Counted from the first letter of the stretch, positions 39,129-48,344 are shown. The stretch: 64,000 nucleotides of DNA from VGBV01 sp963780395 (GCA_963780395.1 CAWABY010000002.1:19861-83860); one strand, 5' to 3'. Numbers and translations: made by a program. The notes: generated from the sequence alone by a model not told the origin.

Positions 39129-39866
39129 TCAGGTCAGGCCCACGTACCAGAGCCCGAACAGCACGCCGAACAGCCCCAGAGCCGGGATCACCACGGCGCG
39201 GTACACGGGCTCGACGATCGGCCTGGTCAGCACCCAGGCGAACGCGGCCGTGCAGGCCGCCATCGAGACGATCGACATCGGCGCGAACACCGCCATCGCC
39301 GCGGCCGCCTCGAGTTGAGAGGGAAGCGCCGCGATCAGCAGCACCACGACGGCGCCGGTTCCGGCCAGCCCGTGGAGGACGCCGATGCCGTAGGCCTGAG
39401 CCGGGGTCCGCACGGCGACGTGCTCGTGGTGGTCCCCCTGGCTGAGGTGCCGGTGGCCCTCGCCGGGATGGCGGTGCTTGCCGAGCCGGTAGTCGCCCCG
39501 CGCCCATTTCCAGATCACCCGGCCGGCCAGCAGCAGGATCACGACCCCGACCGCCTGCTCGGCGCCGCTCTCCAGCCAGGCAGGCAGCTCGGACTTAAGG
39601 AAGATCAGCGGCAGCCCGATCGCCAGCAGCATCGTCGCGTGGCCCAGGCCCCACCAGGCGCCGAGCCGGGCCGCGTCGCGGTGGTCGCTTTGCTTTGAGG
39701 CGACCAGGGACGTGACCGCCACCAGGTGGTCCGGGTCGGACGCGTGCCTGAGGCCGAGCACGAAGGCGATTGCGAGCGCGACCAGCAGCGGCGCGCCCTC
39801 GAACAGGTTGGTGAGCGACTGGTCGAGGTCCTCCACGGGGTGGAACAGGAACTCGAAGTCGATCAC
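39129..39866 (-). CDS. nickel/cobalt permease-like membrane protein
   Basis: A 245-residue protein with about six membrane helices. The first full helix carries LGLRHASDPDHLVAVTSL, matching the HAxDxDH signature of NiCoT/UreH-type nickel transporters. A His-rich cytoplasmic loop (KHRHPGEGHRHLSQGDHHEH) between helices can bind metal. A later GIGVLHGLAGTGAVVVLLI has the second conserved His region. It should import Ni2+ for the hydrogenase. Seven bases downstream of the Fur-family gene, so cotranscribed and probably repressed by nickel. Confidence 0.88.
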   Translation of the reverse strand: MIDFEFLFHPVEDLDQSLTNLFEGAPLLVALAIAFVLGLRHASDPDHLVAVTSLVASKQSDHRDAARLGAWWGLGHATMLLAIGLPLIFLKSELPAWLESGAEQAVGVVILLLAGRVIWKWARGDYRLGKHRHPGEGHRHLSQGDHHEHVAVRTPAQAYGIGVLHGLAGTGAVVVLLIAALPSQLEAAAAMAVFAPMSIVSMAACTAAFAWVLTRPIVEPVYRAVVIPALGLFGVLFGLWYVGLT

Positions 39867-39873
39867 GGGCCGC

Positions 39874-40326
39874 TCAATCCTCCCTGGCGCAGTCCTCGCA
39901 GAGCCCGGCGATCGGGAAGTGGGTGAAGCTCGCCTCGTGACCGAAGTCGCGGCGGATCAGCTCTCGCACCGGGTCGAGCTCCCTCGGCCTGACCGCGCGG
40001 TGGGTGCCGCAGACGTCGCAGATCAGATACTCGCGCGCCCCCAGGCCGATCCGCATGTAGAGGCCGGGGCCGTGGCCCAGATGCATGTGGCGGACCAGGC
40101 CCACGCGCTCCAGCGCCTCGAGGTTTCGATAGACCGAAGCGGGATCGGAGCGGCCGCCGAGCATCTCCACGATCCGCTCGGCGGAGACGGGTTCGTCCAC
40201 CTCGAACAGCGCCTCCATCACCATCCGCCGGGCCGCCGAGACCCGCATGCCGCTATCGCGTATCGCCGCCAGCGCCGTCTCCAGATCCGGCGCCTCGACC
40301 GGGGCGATGTTGTGCGGGTTGGTCAA
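39874..40326 (-). CDS. Fur-family metalloregulator (likely Nur type)
   Basis: About 150 residues. Winged-helix DNA-binding domain: RVSAARRMVMEALFEVDEPVSAERI, then SDPASVYRNLEALERVGLVRHM with the recognition helix. A dimer/metal domain has GHGPGLYMRIG, YLICDVCGTHRAV and a C-terminal CEDCA, giving the two CxxC of a structural zinc. Next to a nickel permease and a hydrogenase operon it most likely senses nickel, like Nur. The start is uncertain: TTG 40326 with TAAGCT seven bases upstream is preferred; the frame is open to TTG 40362, which lies inside the operator. Nickel as ligand is inference. Confidence 0.85.
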   Translation of the reverse strand: MTNPHNIAPVEAPDLETALAAIRDSGMRVSAARRMVMEALFEVDEPVSAERIVEMLGGRSDPASVYRNLEALERVGLVRHMHLGHGPGLYMRIGLGAREYLICDVCGTHRAVRPRELDPVRELIRRDFGHEASFTHFPIAGLCEDCARED

Positions 40327-40333
40327 GGAGCGG

Positions 40334-40364
40334 AGCTTATTGCGACTGGGTTGCGATTGCAACC
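40334..40364 (-). promoter_or_regulatory. Nur-box-like operator and -10 box of the regulator/permease operon
   Basis: On the plus strand TTGCGA (40340-40345), five bases, TTGCGA (40351-40356), then TTGCAA (40357-40362). GGTTGC-GATT-GCAACC (40349-40364) is also a perfect dyad. Hexamers of the TTGCAA type separated by five bases describe the Streptomyces Nur box. The -10 box TAAGCT of the minus-strand operon is directly adjacent (40334-40339), so binding would occlude the promoter. Confidence 0.65.
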
Positions 40365-40406
40365 GGCTGCTGGTTTCGGAAGCCCGCTAGCGGGCATCAC
40401 CTCGCA

Positions 40407-40880
40407 ATGGCCATGAGCAACGCGCTCAGCACCTACCTCAAGGACCACCTCGCCGGCTCGGCGGGCGGGGTGTCGCTGGCGAGGCAGATCGCGGACGGCG
40501 CCGACGACGAGCCCGAACGCCGCGAGATGGAGAGCGTCGCGGAGGACATCGAGGCGGACCGCCGCAGCCTGCTCGCCCTGATGGAGCGGCTCGAGGTCAG
40601 TCCCAGCCTTGTCAAGCAGGCCGGCGCCTGGATCGGCGAGAAGCTCGGCCGCATCAAACTGAACGCGTCAAACCCGGACCGCAGGCTGCTTCAGTACGAG
40701 GCGATGATCATGGGCGTCACAGGGAAGCTGGAGCTGTGGCGCTCGCTCGAGCATGCGCGCAACGGTGACTCGACCCTGAGCTCCGAAGAGGTGAGGGCCC
40801 TGGCGAAGCGTGCCGAGGACCAGCGGCTGCGGCTCGAAAAGCTGCACGACAGGGCGGCCGCCGCCCTGAAGCTGCGCTGA
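40407..40880 (+). CDS. hypothetical helical protein
   Basis: A 157-residue all-helical soluble protein with repeated charged helices (YLKDHLAGSAGGVSLARQIAD, RREMESVAEDIEADRRSLLAL, KLELWRSLEHARNGD). No Cys, signal or membrane segment. It looks like a four-helix bundle of a type common in actinobacteria; I cannot name it. Start could also be the ATG two codons later. Divergent from the Fur-family gene, so the operator at 40340-40364 might influence it. Confidence 0.65.
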   Translation: MAMSNALSTYLKDHLAGSAGGVSLARQIADGADDEPERREMESVAEDIEADRRSLLALMERLEVSPSLVKQAGAWIGEKLGRIKLNASNPDRRLLQYEAMIMGVTGKLELWRSLEHARNGDSTLSSEEVRALAKRAEDQRLRLEKLHDRAAAALKLR

Positions 40881-40892
40881 AGCCCTTTCAGC
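40876..40892. terminator. weak stem-loop between convergent genes
   Basis: GCTGAA and TTCAGC pair around a five-base loop between two stop codons. The stem is only six base pairs, so it is doubtful as a terminator. Confidence 0.3.
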
Positions 40893-41102
40893 TCAGGAAA
40901 ACTCGTCGAGCGAGTTCAGCTGGCGGCGAAGCTCGTGGTCGCGCTGCTTGCGAGGGACCCCGGACTCGCCGGTGACCGCCTCGTTGTTGCGAAGGTCGGT
41001 GATCGCGCGGAAGCGCTCGGTCTCGGAGCCGGGTCCCTCCTCACCGGCGACCGGGGCGCTCACCCCCTGCGCGTTCTTGCCGTTCTGCCCGCCCTTCTTC
41101 AT
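40893..41102 (-). CDS. small hydrophilic protein (69 residues)
   Basis: Begins MKKGGQNGKNAQGVSAPVAG and continues with a charged region (RNNEAVTGESGVPRKQRDHELRRQL). No recognised domain; probably disordered. AAGGAGGGA seven bases before the ATG is a strong ribosome site, which supports a real gene. AT-richer DNA upstream (41100-41250) may hold promoters for it and for gltB. Confidence 0.6.
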   Translation of the reverse strand: MKKGGQNGKNAQGVSAPVAGEEGPGSETERFRAITDLRNNEAVTGESGVPRKQRDHELRRQLNSLDEFS

Positions 41103-41243
41103 GCCGATCCCTCCTTGGAACCTTTCTAGACTGCTTTACTCAACAAGAGCCGTCGAAACATTAGCACGGCTTCACATCTCCTCATAACAACACCACAGGC
41201 GTGTAAAGGATTCGCCAACTTTCGTTGCGACTTGGCCTCTACG

Positions 41244-41249
41244 TATAAT
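41244..41249 (+). promoter_or_regulatory. consensus -10 box TATAAT upstream of gltB
   Basis: A perfect TATAAT in a locally AT-rich stretch of 217 gene-free bases (41103-41319). No good -35 hexamer is seen at 17 bases (TTCGTT). The predicted leader is about 64 bases and contains a small GC-rich inverted repeat (GCGCGCC...GGCGCG, about 41280-41304). Confidence 0.6.
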
Positions 41250-41319
41250 CGCCGCTCCCGTCGGTTCTCAAACCCCGTCGCGCGCCCGCTCGAAGAAGGC
41301 GCGGACCCGGGAGGTAAAA

Positions 41320-44300
41320 GTGAAGCAGCGCTATTCGTCCGAGCGGGCCTATCGCCCGCGCGTGTCACCGCCGAGCGTCGAGGACAAGGACGCGTGCGCG
41401 ATCTACGCATCCGTCCGCAAGGACGCGACGCCGAGCCACGATCCGGTGCCGCTGGCGCTGGACTCCCTTCAGAAGATGCTCCACCGCGCCGGCAACGTCG
41501 ACGGTGAGGGCGACGGCTGTGGCCTGCTGGTCGACATCCCGACCAAGGTCTGGGCCGAGGAGGTCCGCCAGGGAGGGCACAGCCCCTCGCTGGCCCTCGA
41601 CGAGGCGTTCGCGGTCGCACACGTCTTCGTCGAGCGCTCGGCCGACCTGGACAAGGTCCGCCACGACGCGCGCGAGATCCTGGGCGAAGCGGGCTTCCGC
41701 ATGCTCGCCGAGCGGGTCGGCGCGGTCGATTCGGCGGCGCTCGGTCCGACGGCGCGCGAGGAAGAGCCGCACTTCTGGCAGTTCGCCGGACTCGTCCCCG
41801 AGGCCGGAGACGCCGACTCGGTCTGCTTCAAGCTGAAGATCCACCTCGAGGACCAGCTCGGCGTCCACGTCGCCTCCTTCAGCGGCACCACCTGCGTCTA
41901 CAAGGTGATGGGGGCCCCCAAGGTGCTGGGGGGCTACTTCCCCGACCTCACCGACGAGCGGTTCGAGACGATCGGCTGCTTCGGGCACAACCGCTACTCG
42001 ACCAACACCTGGCCTTCGTTCACGCGCGTCCAGCCCTTCGGCGTACTGGGACACAACGGCGAGATCAACACGATCGAGCAGCTGCGCCAGGAGGCGCGCA
42101 TGCTGGAGATCCCGATCGGCGAGGGCAACTCCGACTCCCAGGACCTGGACCGCGTGATCGAGACCCTGTGCCGCCGCGACGGCCTCTCGCTGGCCGAGGC
42201 GATGGAGATGGTGGTGCCGCCGATCGTGGCCGAGATCGTGGCGCTGCCCGAGGAGCTGCACTCGTTCTACATGTACGTGCGCCAGCTGATGGGGCCGTTC
42301 GCGCAGGGACCCGTGGCGCTGATCGCTCGGCACGCTGACCAGTGCGTGTTCTCGGCCGACGCGCTCGGCCTGCGGCCGCTGTGGCAGCTCGAGAGCCCCG
42401 ACGACTTCGTCTTCAGCTCCGAGCCGGGTGTCGTCTCGGTCAAGGGCATGGTCTCCGAGCCGAAGCCGATGGCGCCCGGCGAGAAGTTCATGGTCACGAT
42501 CGACCGCGGCAAGCGCCGCTCGTCGCTGCACCCCCACGAGGTGATGCTGCGCGAGGTGAAGAAGCGCTGGCTGGCCCGCGCCGGCGTCGACGAGATGCCC
42601 TACTACAAGGCCGAGCTGCGGGCCGGTGGGCCGCTGGAAGGTCGCGAGGTCCCCGGCTACTCGGCCGCCGGCCCCTCGGACCCGGTCGAGGTGCCCGAGC
42701 GCGTCCTCGCCGGCTTCGGCTGGCAGCGCGACGACGTCAAGCTCGTGCAGCAGATGGCCTCCAACGGCGCCGAGCCGATCGGCTCGCTCGGCTACGACGG
42801 CCCGCTGGCGGCCCTCTCGCCCGAGCGCCAGAACCTGGCCGACTACTTCAAGGAGACAGTCGCCGTCGTGACCAACCCGGCGATCGACCGCGAGCGCGAG
42901 ATCGAGCACTTCTCGACGCGGGCGATCTTCGGTCATCGCCCGGCGATCGGGACACCGGGCACCCATTCGGGCATCGTCGCCACCGACGTCCCCGTGCTGC
43001 TCGGTGGCCACCACGAGATGGCCCCGCTCGGGGACGGCGTCTACCGCCGCATAGCCGCCGACCACGGCACCTACCTGCTCGAGGACCTTTGGGAGGAGTT
43101 CCGCGACCGCGTGGGAGGCGGGCAGCACGACGGCTCCGCCAAGGCGATTGACATCGCCCTGCTCGAGTCTGAGACCACCCAGGGTGCGATCGAGCGCCTC
43201 AAGCACGAGGCGGTGAAGGCGGTCAGCGACGGCACCGAGCTCTTGGTGCTGACCGACCGCCCCGTCTACGAGGGCGATCGGCGCTGGATCGATCCCCACC
43301 TCGCTACATCGGCGGTGGACCAGGCGCTCAAGTCCTACCGCGTCGAGCCCGGACAGGTGAACCTGCGCAGGCGATGCTCGATCGTCTTGCGCTCCGCCTC
43401 GCTTCGCAACGTCCACGACGTGGCTTTGGCGCTGGGGCTGGGCGCCAACGGCGTCTGCCCCTATGTGATGGTCGAGGTGGTCTGCGTCGACGACTACGAG
43501 TCCGACGTCTCCAACCTGTGCTCGGCGCTGCGCAAGGGGATCGAGAAGGTGATCTCCACGATCGGCATTCACGAGTCGCGCGGCTACGCGCGCCAGTTCT
43601 CTTCGATCGGTGTCAAGCCCGAGCTGGCCGAGATCTTCCAGACCGAGGCCTTCGCCGCCAGCGAGCGGGCCGGGGCGGGCTTCGAGCAGCTCGACGCCGA
43701 CACCGACGCCCGTCACAAGATCCTGGCCGGAGACGAGGAGGCGAAGCCCGCCAAGACGTTCCGGTTCTATCCCAAGGTCTACAAGGCGGCGATCGCGACG
43801 GCCAACGGCACGGGCGGCTTCGCCGAGTACTCGCAGAAGGTTCGCGAGCTCGAAGCCCAGAGCCCGATCTCGATGCGCCACGTGATGGGGCTGAGGAAGG
43901 AGCCCGACCGCGAGCCGGTCGATCCCGCCGGCGTCGACGTTTCGGTGGGCCACCACGACTATCCGATCGTGATCAGCTCGATGAGCTTCGGCTCGCAGTC
44001 TGAGCCCGCCTTCCGCGCCTACGCCGAGGCCGGCAAGGCGATCAACATCCTCTGCATCAACGGCGAGGGCGGCGAGATCCAGGACATGTACGGCGAGTAC
44101 CGCAAGTGGCGTGGGCAGCAGGTCGCCTCGGGCCGCTTCGGGGTCTCCGCCGAGATGCTGAACAGCTCCTACGTCGCCGAGATCAAGATCGGCCAGGGCG
44201 CCAAGCCGGGCGAGGGCGGCCACCTGCCCGGCAAGAAGGTCTCCGAGAAGGTCGCCGCGGCCCGCAACGCCTCGCCGGGCACCGACCTGATCAGCCCGTC

Positions 44301-45990
44301 GAACAACCACGACCTCTATTCGATCGAGGACCTGGCGGAGCTGATCGACGAGCTCAAGACCGTTAACCCGGACCTGCGCGTCTCGGTCAAGGTGCCGGTG
44401 GTGCCGAACGTCGGCACGATCGGCCTCGGCATCGCCAAGGCCGGCGCCGACATCATCACCCTCTCGGGCTTCGAGGGCGGCACCGGCGCCGCGCGCCAGC
44501 ACGCACTGCGCCACGTCGGGCTGCCGTCGGACATCGGGACCCGCGCCGTGCACCGGGCGCTGATGGAGGCCGGGCTCCGCAACCGCGTCGAGATCTGGGC
44601 CGACGGCGGCTACCGCCACGGCCACGACATCGTCAAGTTGCACTGCATGGGCGCCAACCGCGTCGCCTTCGGCACCCTGGCGATGGTCTCGCTCGGCTGC
44701 ACGATCTGTCGCGGCTGCCAGCTCGACACATGTCACGTCGGCATCGCCACCCAGATCGAGACCACGCAGCAGGCCGAGAAGCATGGGCTGAAGAAGTTCA
44801 CGCCGCCGGGCGCCGACGCCGCCGAGAGCTGCGCCCGCTTCTTCGGCGCCATGGGCGAGGAGGTGAAGGAGGTCGTCGCCTCGCTCGGCTATGACCGCGC
44901 CCAGGACCTGGTCGGCCGCTACGACCTGCTCGAGCAGATCTCCCACCAGGACAAGGTGGACCTGGCGCCGTTGATCACCCCGCTCGAGGAGTTCCTGGAC
45001 CTGGAGCCGATCGACATGCCCGTCGCCGAGGAGCTGGTCGAGGCGCGTGCCGAAGCCGGCTTGGTGCAGGCGAAGCCGATCCGGATGGAGGCCAAGCAGG
45101 CGTCGGCCGAGATCGGCAGGCTCGCCGACAGGGTCTTCGGCGAGACCGTGATCAAGACGGAGTTCCCCCGTGACGTCGACGCCAATGACCGCGTGCTGGG
45201 GGCCGAGCTCTCCGGCGCGATCTCCCGCGCTCGCATCTACGACGGCGCCCCCGAGGGCTCGGAGTTCGACGAGCTCGCCGAGCTCCACTTCAACGGCGGC
45301 TCGGTCGCGGGCCAGGGCTTCGGCGCCTTCAACGCCTACGGGGTCCTCTGCCGGGTCGAGGGCGGCGCGCAGGATGGCGTCGGCAAGGCGATGCTCGGCG
45401 GCACGGTGTCGATCCTGAAGGGGAAGAACTCCGACGGGAGACGCGTCAACGGCTCGGTCGGCAAGTCCTTCGCCTACGGGGCCCAGCGCGGGCACCTGTT
45501 CGTGCAGGGCTCAGCCGACTCGCGCTTCTGCATCCGCCTCAGCGGCGCCGACGTCGTGCTGGCGGGCGAGCCGGCCGAGCCCCTCGACGACGCCCGGGGC
45601 TGCCTGGTGGATCGCGCCAACGCCAAGGGCTTCGCCTTCGAGTACATGACCTCGGGCCGCGCCGTGGTGCTGGGCGACATCGGCCCCTGGGCGTGCGCCG
45701 GCATGACCGGCGGCCGCGTCTACGTGCGCGTCAACGACGACTGGAACCTGGACCGCGAGGCGATCGAGCGCCGCCTCGGCGAGGGCGCGATCGTGAACCT
45801 GATCGAGCTGGACGCCGAGGGCGAGCTGGACGTGCAGGACCTGCTGGGCCACTACGCCGAGGAGCTCCGCGCCACCGGCCAGGACGAAGAGGCCGACCGC
45901 ATCACCTCGCTGGCCGCCGCGGCCCGCCACCACTTCCTCGCGGTCATCCCCGAAAAGGTGCAGGCGGACCCGAGCATCTCAACCGAGTAG
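41320..45990 (+). CDS. gltB: glutamate synthase large (alpha) subunit
   Basis: A 1556-residue enzyme. The class II amidotransferase domain comes first; the candidate nucleophile is Cys26 in KDACAIYASV, which would need removal of a 25-residue propeptide. It is followed by FGHNRYSTNTWPSF and LGHNGEINTI. The central and FMN-binding synthase domains show ISSMSFGSQSEP, GEGGEIQDMYGEY, KPGEGGHLPGKKV and GFEGGTGAA. The 3Fe-4S ligands are in GCTICRGCQLDTCHVG. The C-terminal GXGXG domain (GGSVAGQGFGAF) is last. It makes glutamate from glutamine and 2-oxoglutarate. GTG start with GGGAGG. The small subunit gltD is not in this window, so the partner is elsewhere or the electron donor differs. Confidence 0.93.
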   Translation: MKQRYSSERAYRPRVSPPSVEDKDACAIYASVRKDATPSHDPVPLALDSLQKMLHRAGNVDGEGDGCGLLVDIPTKVWAEEVRQGGHSPSLALDEAFAVAHVFVERSADLDKVRHDAREILGEAGFRMLAERVGAVDSAALGPTAREEEPHFWQFAGLVPEAGDADSVCFKLKIHLEDQLGVHVASFSGTTCVYKVMGAPKVLGGYFPDLTDERFETIGCFGHNRYSTNTWPSFTRVQPFGVLGHNGEINTIEQLRQEARMLEIPIGEGNSDSQDLDRVIETLCRRDGLSLAEAMEMVVPPIVAEIVALPEELHSFYMYVRQLMGPFAQGPVALIARHADQCVFSADALGLRPLWQLESPDDFVFSSEPGVVSVKGMVSEPKPMAPGEKFMVTIDRGKRRSSLHPHEVMLREVKKRWLARAGVDEMPYYKAELRAGGPLEGREVPGYSAAGPSDPVEVPERVLAGFGWQRDDVKLVQQMASNGAEPIGSLGYDGPLAALSPERQNLADYFKETVAVVTNPAIDREREIEHFSTRAIFGHRPAIGTPGTHSGIVATDVPVLLGGHHEMAPLGDGVYRRIAADHGTYLLEDLWEEFRDRVGGGQHDGSAKAIDIALLESETTQGAIERLKHEAVKAVSDGTELLVLTDRPVYEGDRRWIDPHLATSAVDQALKSYRVEPGQVNLRRRCSIVLRSASLRNVHDVALALGLGANGVCPYVMVEVVCVDDYESDVSNLCSALRKGIEKVISTIGIHESRGYARQFSSIGVKPELAEIFQTEAFAASERAGAGFEQLDADTDARHKILAGDEEAKPAKTFRFYPKVYKAAIATANGTGGFAEYSQKVRELEAQSPISMRHVMGLRKEPDREPVDPAGVDVSVGHHDYPIVISSMSFGSQSEPAFRAYAEAGKAINILCINGEGGEIQDMYGEYRKWRGQQVASGRFGVSAEMLNSSYVAEIKIGQGAKPGEGGHLPGKKVSEKVAAARNASPGTDLISPSNNHDLYSIEDLAELIDELKTVNPDLRVSVKVPVVPNVGTIGLGIAKAGADIITLSGFEGGTGAARQHALRHVGLPSDIGTRAVHRALMEAGLRNRVEIWADGGYRHGHDIVKLHCMGANRVAFGTLAMVSLGCTICRGCQLDTCHVGIATQIETTQQAEKHGLKKFTPPGADAAESCARFFGAMGEEVKEVVASLGYDRAQDLVGRYDLLEQISHQDKVDLAPLITPLEEFLDLEPIDMPVAEELVEARAEAGLVQAKPIRMEAKQASAEIGRLADRVFGETVIKTEFPRDVDANDRVLGAELSGAISRARIYDGAPEGSEFDELAELHFNGGSVAGQGFGAFNAYGVLCRVEGGAQDGVGKAMLGGTVSILKGKNSDGRRVNGSVGKSFAYGAQRGHLFVQGSADSRFCIRLSGADVVLAGEPAEPLDDARGCLVDRANAKGFAFEYMTSGRAVVLGDIGPWACAGMTGGRVYVRVNDDWNLDREAIERRLGEGAIVNLIELDAEGELDVQDLLGHYAEELRATGQDEEADRITSLAAAARHHFLAVIPEKVQADPSISTE

Positions 45991-46053
45991 GCGCCTGCCA
46001 CGCAGGGCCGGCTGCACGGCGTAGCCGGGACGGCTCACGCCCATCCGGCCGAG

Positions 46054-48264
46054 CTAGGGTGCGAACGCGCGGCAGGGCTCGCCGCGCAGCGCCGGGCACT
46101 GGGGCAGCGGGGTCGGCACCTGGACTCCGGGCACCAGCGGCAGGATCAGGCGGGAGGGGTGCTTGCCGGAGAAGCCGACGGTGACGTTGGCGTCGCCGGC
46201 GGGCACGGTCTCGGCGAAGGCCCAGACCGGCTGATCGCCGCTCGGAGGGGTGACGGTGATGCGAATGCGCGAGCCGGCCCGGTAGACGTGGCCCTGGTAG
46301 TAGAGCGGGACCGTGACCTGCGCGAACTCCCCCTTCGGCAGCTTGGCGGCGTCGTCGCGGCGCAGGCTGAGGACGGGCTCGAGCAGGGTGCTGCGGCGCT
46401 TGTCGAGCTTGCGCATGCTGGCCCGCAGCCAGCCGCTCTGTACATAGGTCTCCTTGCCGTCGGGGCGCACCTCGGAGACCGTCACCTGCAGGTCCACGTC
46501 GGGAACCGAGGCGCGGATCCAGGCGCGCAGCGCGCCGGCCCCGATGATCGTCGCGTTGGTCCGGAGCGGCGGGGACACGTAGGACGCGGAGCGACCCGGG
46601 GGCGGCTGCTGCCAGTCGAAGCTGGGATCGGCGGTCCAGAGGTCGCCGCTGCTGGTGTTGGTGCCGGTGAAGTCGTCGGCCGGACGCGACTCCTTGTCCC
46701 AGACGAAGGTGTCGCTGCCGCCCTTCTTCGGGGCCTTGTTCAGCAGCGCGCCCCCGTCGCCGAGGAACCAGGAGCGTGCCTTGGTGCCCGGGATCGGCAG
46801 GCTCTTGAACGACTGCTCGAAGCCGGGGACCGGGTGGTTCGGCGGCCCGCCGGCGCCGGTGTCGAACAGGATCCGGACCCGCTGCTGGCTCTCGAAGGCG
46901 GCCTTCGCCGTCTCGAAGGTCGGCTGGTCGCGGATCGGGTCGTAAGGCAGCGTCACGCCAGGCACGCCCATCGCGGTCGCGTAGACCACCGAGGCGGTCG
47001 CGGCGGCCAGCGGGGAGAGCTCCGGCCTGCGCTGGGCGACGTAGAGCTCGAGGAAGTCGAACCAGCGGTTGAAGGTCTCGGGGTCCAGCGAGTTGATGTG
47101 GAGCCCGTTGGTGAAGGTGAACCACTTGCGCTTGGTCCCGGTGAAGCGATCGGCCAGGTTCGGGCAGTGAGCGCCGGTCTGCTCGTCGTTGAACTGGCAG
47201 GCGAGGAAGACGGGCGTCTTGATCTTGTGCACGAACCGCGCGGGCGCGAGCGGGTTGGCGACCTTGGGCCGGTAGAAGCGGTTGCGGTGGACCTTGCTGA
47301 TCAGGTCCGCCGCCGCGGTGTGCAGCACCTGGTTCGCCGCGCAGGTCGCGTCGCCGTTTGCTATCCGCTCATACGCCCAGCCCTGGCCGGCGCCGGCGGT
47401 GGCCGGCCTGGCGTCGTCGACGCGGTCCTCGGCCCACTCCAGGGCGAAACCGGTGTTGAGGATGCCGCCGGGGTAGAGCGTGGTCCCGGTGTCGTCGATC
47501 ACCGACAACGGCGTGATCGCGGCCAGGCTGGGCGGCCTCGTGGCGGCGACGAAGAGCTGGCTGATGCCGCCGTAGGAGACCCCGACCATGCCGACCTTGT
47601 TGTGCATCGCCCAGGGCTGGCGGGCGACGGTCTCGACGACGTCGTAGCCGTCGAGGCCCTGCAGCCGCTCGAAGTAGTCGAAGGCGCCGCCCGAGCAGCC
47701 GGTGCCGCGCATGTTCACGTCCACGACGGCGTAATCGAGCAGGTTGGCGATCGGGCTGATGCCGCTCTCGGCGCCGGCCGGATTGGCGTAGCCGTAGCCG
47801 GAGTACTCGACCAGCGTCGGGTAGGGGCCGTCCTCGGGTGGGCCGGGCAGGCGCACGCTGACCGCCAGCTGGGTGCCGTCCCGGGTCGTCACGTATCCGT
47901 AGCCGCCCGCAGGAAGGGTCTGGTTGTAGATAGCCGTGCTGTTCGGCGCGTTCTTCGAGGTGAACACGTTGACGCGCGCCGACAGGGTGCCATCCGCCTC
48001 GCGCACCCGGTAGCCCTTGCCGGCCTTGACCCGGCGGAACAGCACGCCACCGAGCGAGCCGACCGGCTTGGTGGCGACCCGCTCGCCGTCGCCGTCAATC
48101 AGGCGCAGGCTGGTGTTCGGCTGGGCGCCGGTGACGTAGACCTGGTTTGCGCTGCCGTGGGCGCTGACCGCTGCCGAGGCGCTTGCGGGCAGCGCCGCCG
48201 CGATCGCCAGCGCCCCGACTCCGACGAACAGCTTCAGGTTCCTCGCGCTCCTCGCGCCACTCAT
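46054..48264 (-). CDS. secreted CocE/NonD-family hydrolase (X-Pro dipeptidyl-peptidase-like)
   Basis: About 736 residues. Signal peptide at residues about 1-32 (LKLFVGVGALAIAAALPASASA), then a roughly 90-residue beta-rich N-terminal domain. The alpha/beta-hydrolase domain has VDVNMRGTGCSGG and nucleophile elbow GVSYGG, and the last third is the jelly-roll domain of the family (WIRASVPDVDLQVTVSEVRPDG). Exported serine hydrolase of the S15/CocE group; peptides or esters are possible substrates. ATG 48264 is chosen, with GTG 48267 directly before it. The promoter has a perfect TTGACC-GCG-GGTCAA dyad (48314-48328). Confidence 0.87.
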   Translation of the reverse strand: MSGARSARNLKLFVGVGALAIAAALPASASAAVSAHGSANQVYVTGAQPNTSLRLIDGDGERVATKPVGSLGGVLFRRVKAGKGYRVREADGTLSARVNVFTSKNAPNSTAIYNQTLPAGGYGYVTTRDGTQLAVSVRLPGPPEDGPYPTLVEYSGYGYANPAGAESGISPIANLLDYAVVDVNMRGTGCSGGAFDYFERLQGLDGYDVVETVARQPWAMHNKVGMVGVSYGGISQLFVAATRPPSLAAITPLSVIDDTGTTLYPGGILNTGFALEWAEDRVDDARPATAGAGQGWAYERIANGDATCAANQVLHTAAADLISKVHRNRFYRPKVANPLAPARFVHKIKTPVFLACQFNDEQTGAHCPNLADRFTGTKRKWFTFTNGLHINSLDPETFNRWFDFLELYVAQRRPELSPLAAATASVVYATAMGVPGVTLPYDPIRDQPTFETAKAAFESQQRVRILFDTGAGGPPNHPVPGFEQSFKSLPIPGTKARSWFLGDGGALLNKAPKKGGSDTFVWDKESRPADDFTGTNTSSGDLWTADPSFDWQQPPPGRSASYVSPPLRTNATIIGAGALRAWIRASVPDVDLQVTVSEVRPDGKETYVQSGWLRASMRKLDKRRSTLLEPVLSLRRDDAAKLPKGEFAQVTVPLYYQGHVYRAGSRIRITVTPPSGDQPVWAFAETVPAGDANVTVGFSGKHPSRLILPLVPGVQVPTPLPQCPALRGEPCRAFAP

Positions 48265-48306
48265 CACTTGCCTCTCCTTGGCCAGCGCCCTGCCGGTGAG
48301 GCCGGA

Positions 48307-48328
48307 AGCATAGTTGACCGCGGGTCAA
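48307..48328 (-). promoter_or_regulatory. promoter and palindromic operator of the CocE-type gene
   Basis: On the minus strand TATGCT (48307-48312) is preceded at once by the perfect palindrome TTGACC-CGC-GGTCAA (48314-48328), a form typical of TetR-family operators. No regulator gene is adjacent. Confidence 0.5.
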
Positions 48329-48344
48329 ACAGCGGCCGCGCGCG

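Noticed and set aside
41255..41300. A tRNA T-arm-like sequence GGTTCTCAAACC upstream of gltB
   Set aside because: No matching acceptor, D-arm or anticodon stem can be folded around it on either strand.
41365..45495. A 1376-codon open frame antisense to gltB
   Set aside because: It reads as Leu/Arg/Gly/Asp/His-rich low-information sequence, the usual antisense shadow of a GC-rich gene; gltB on the other strand has full domain signatures.
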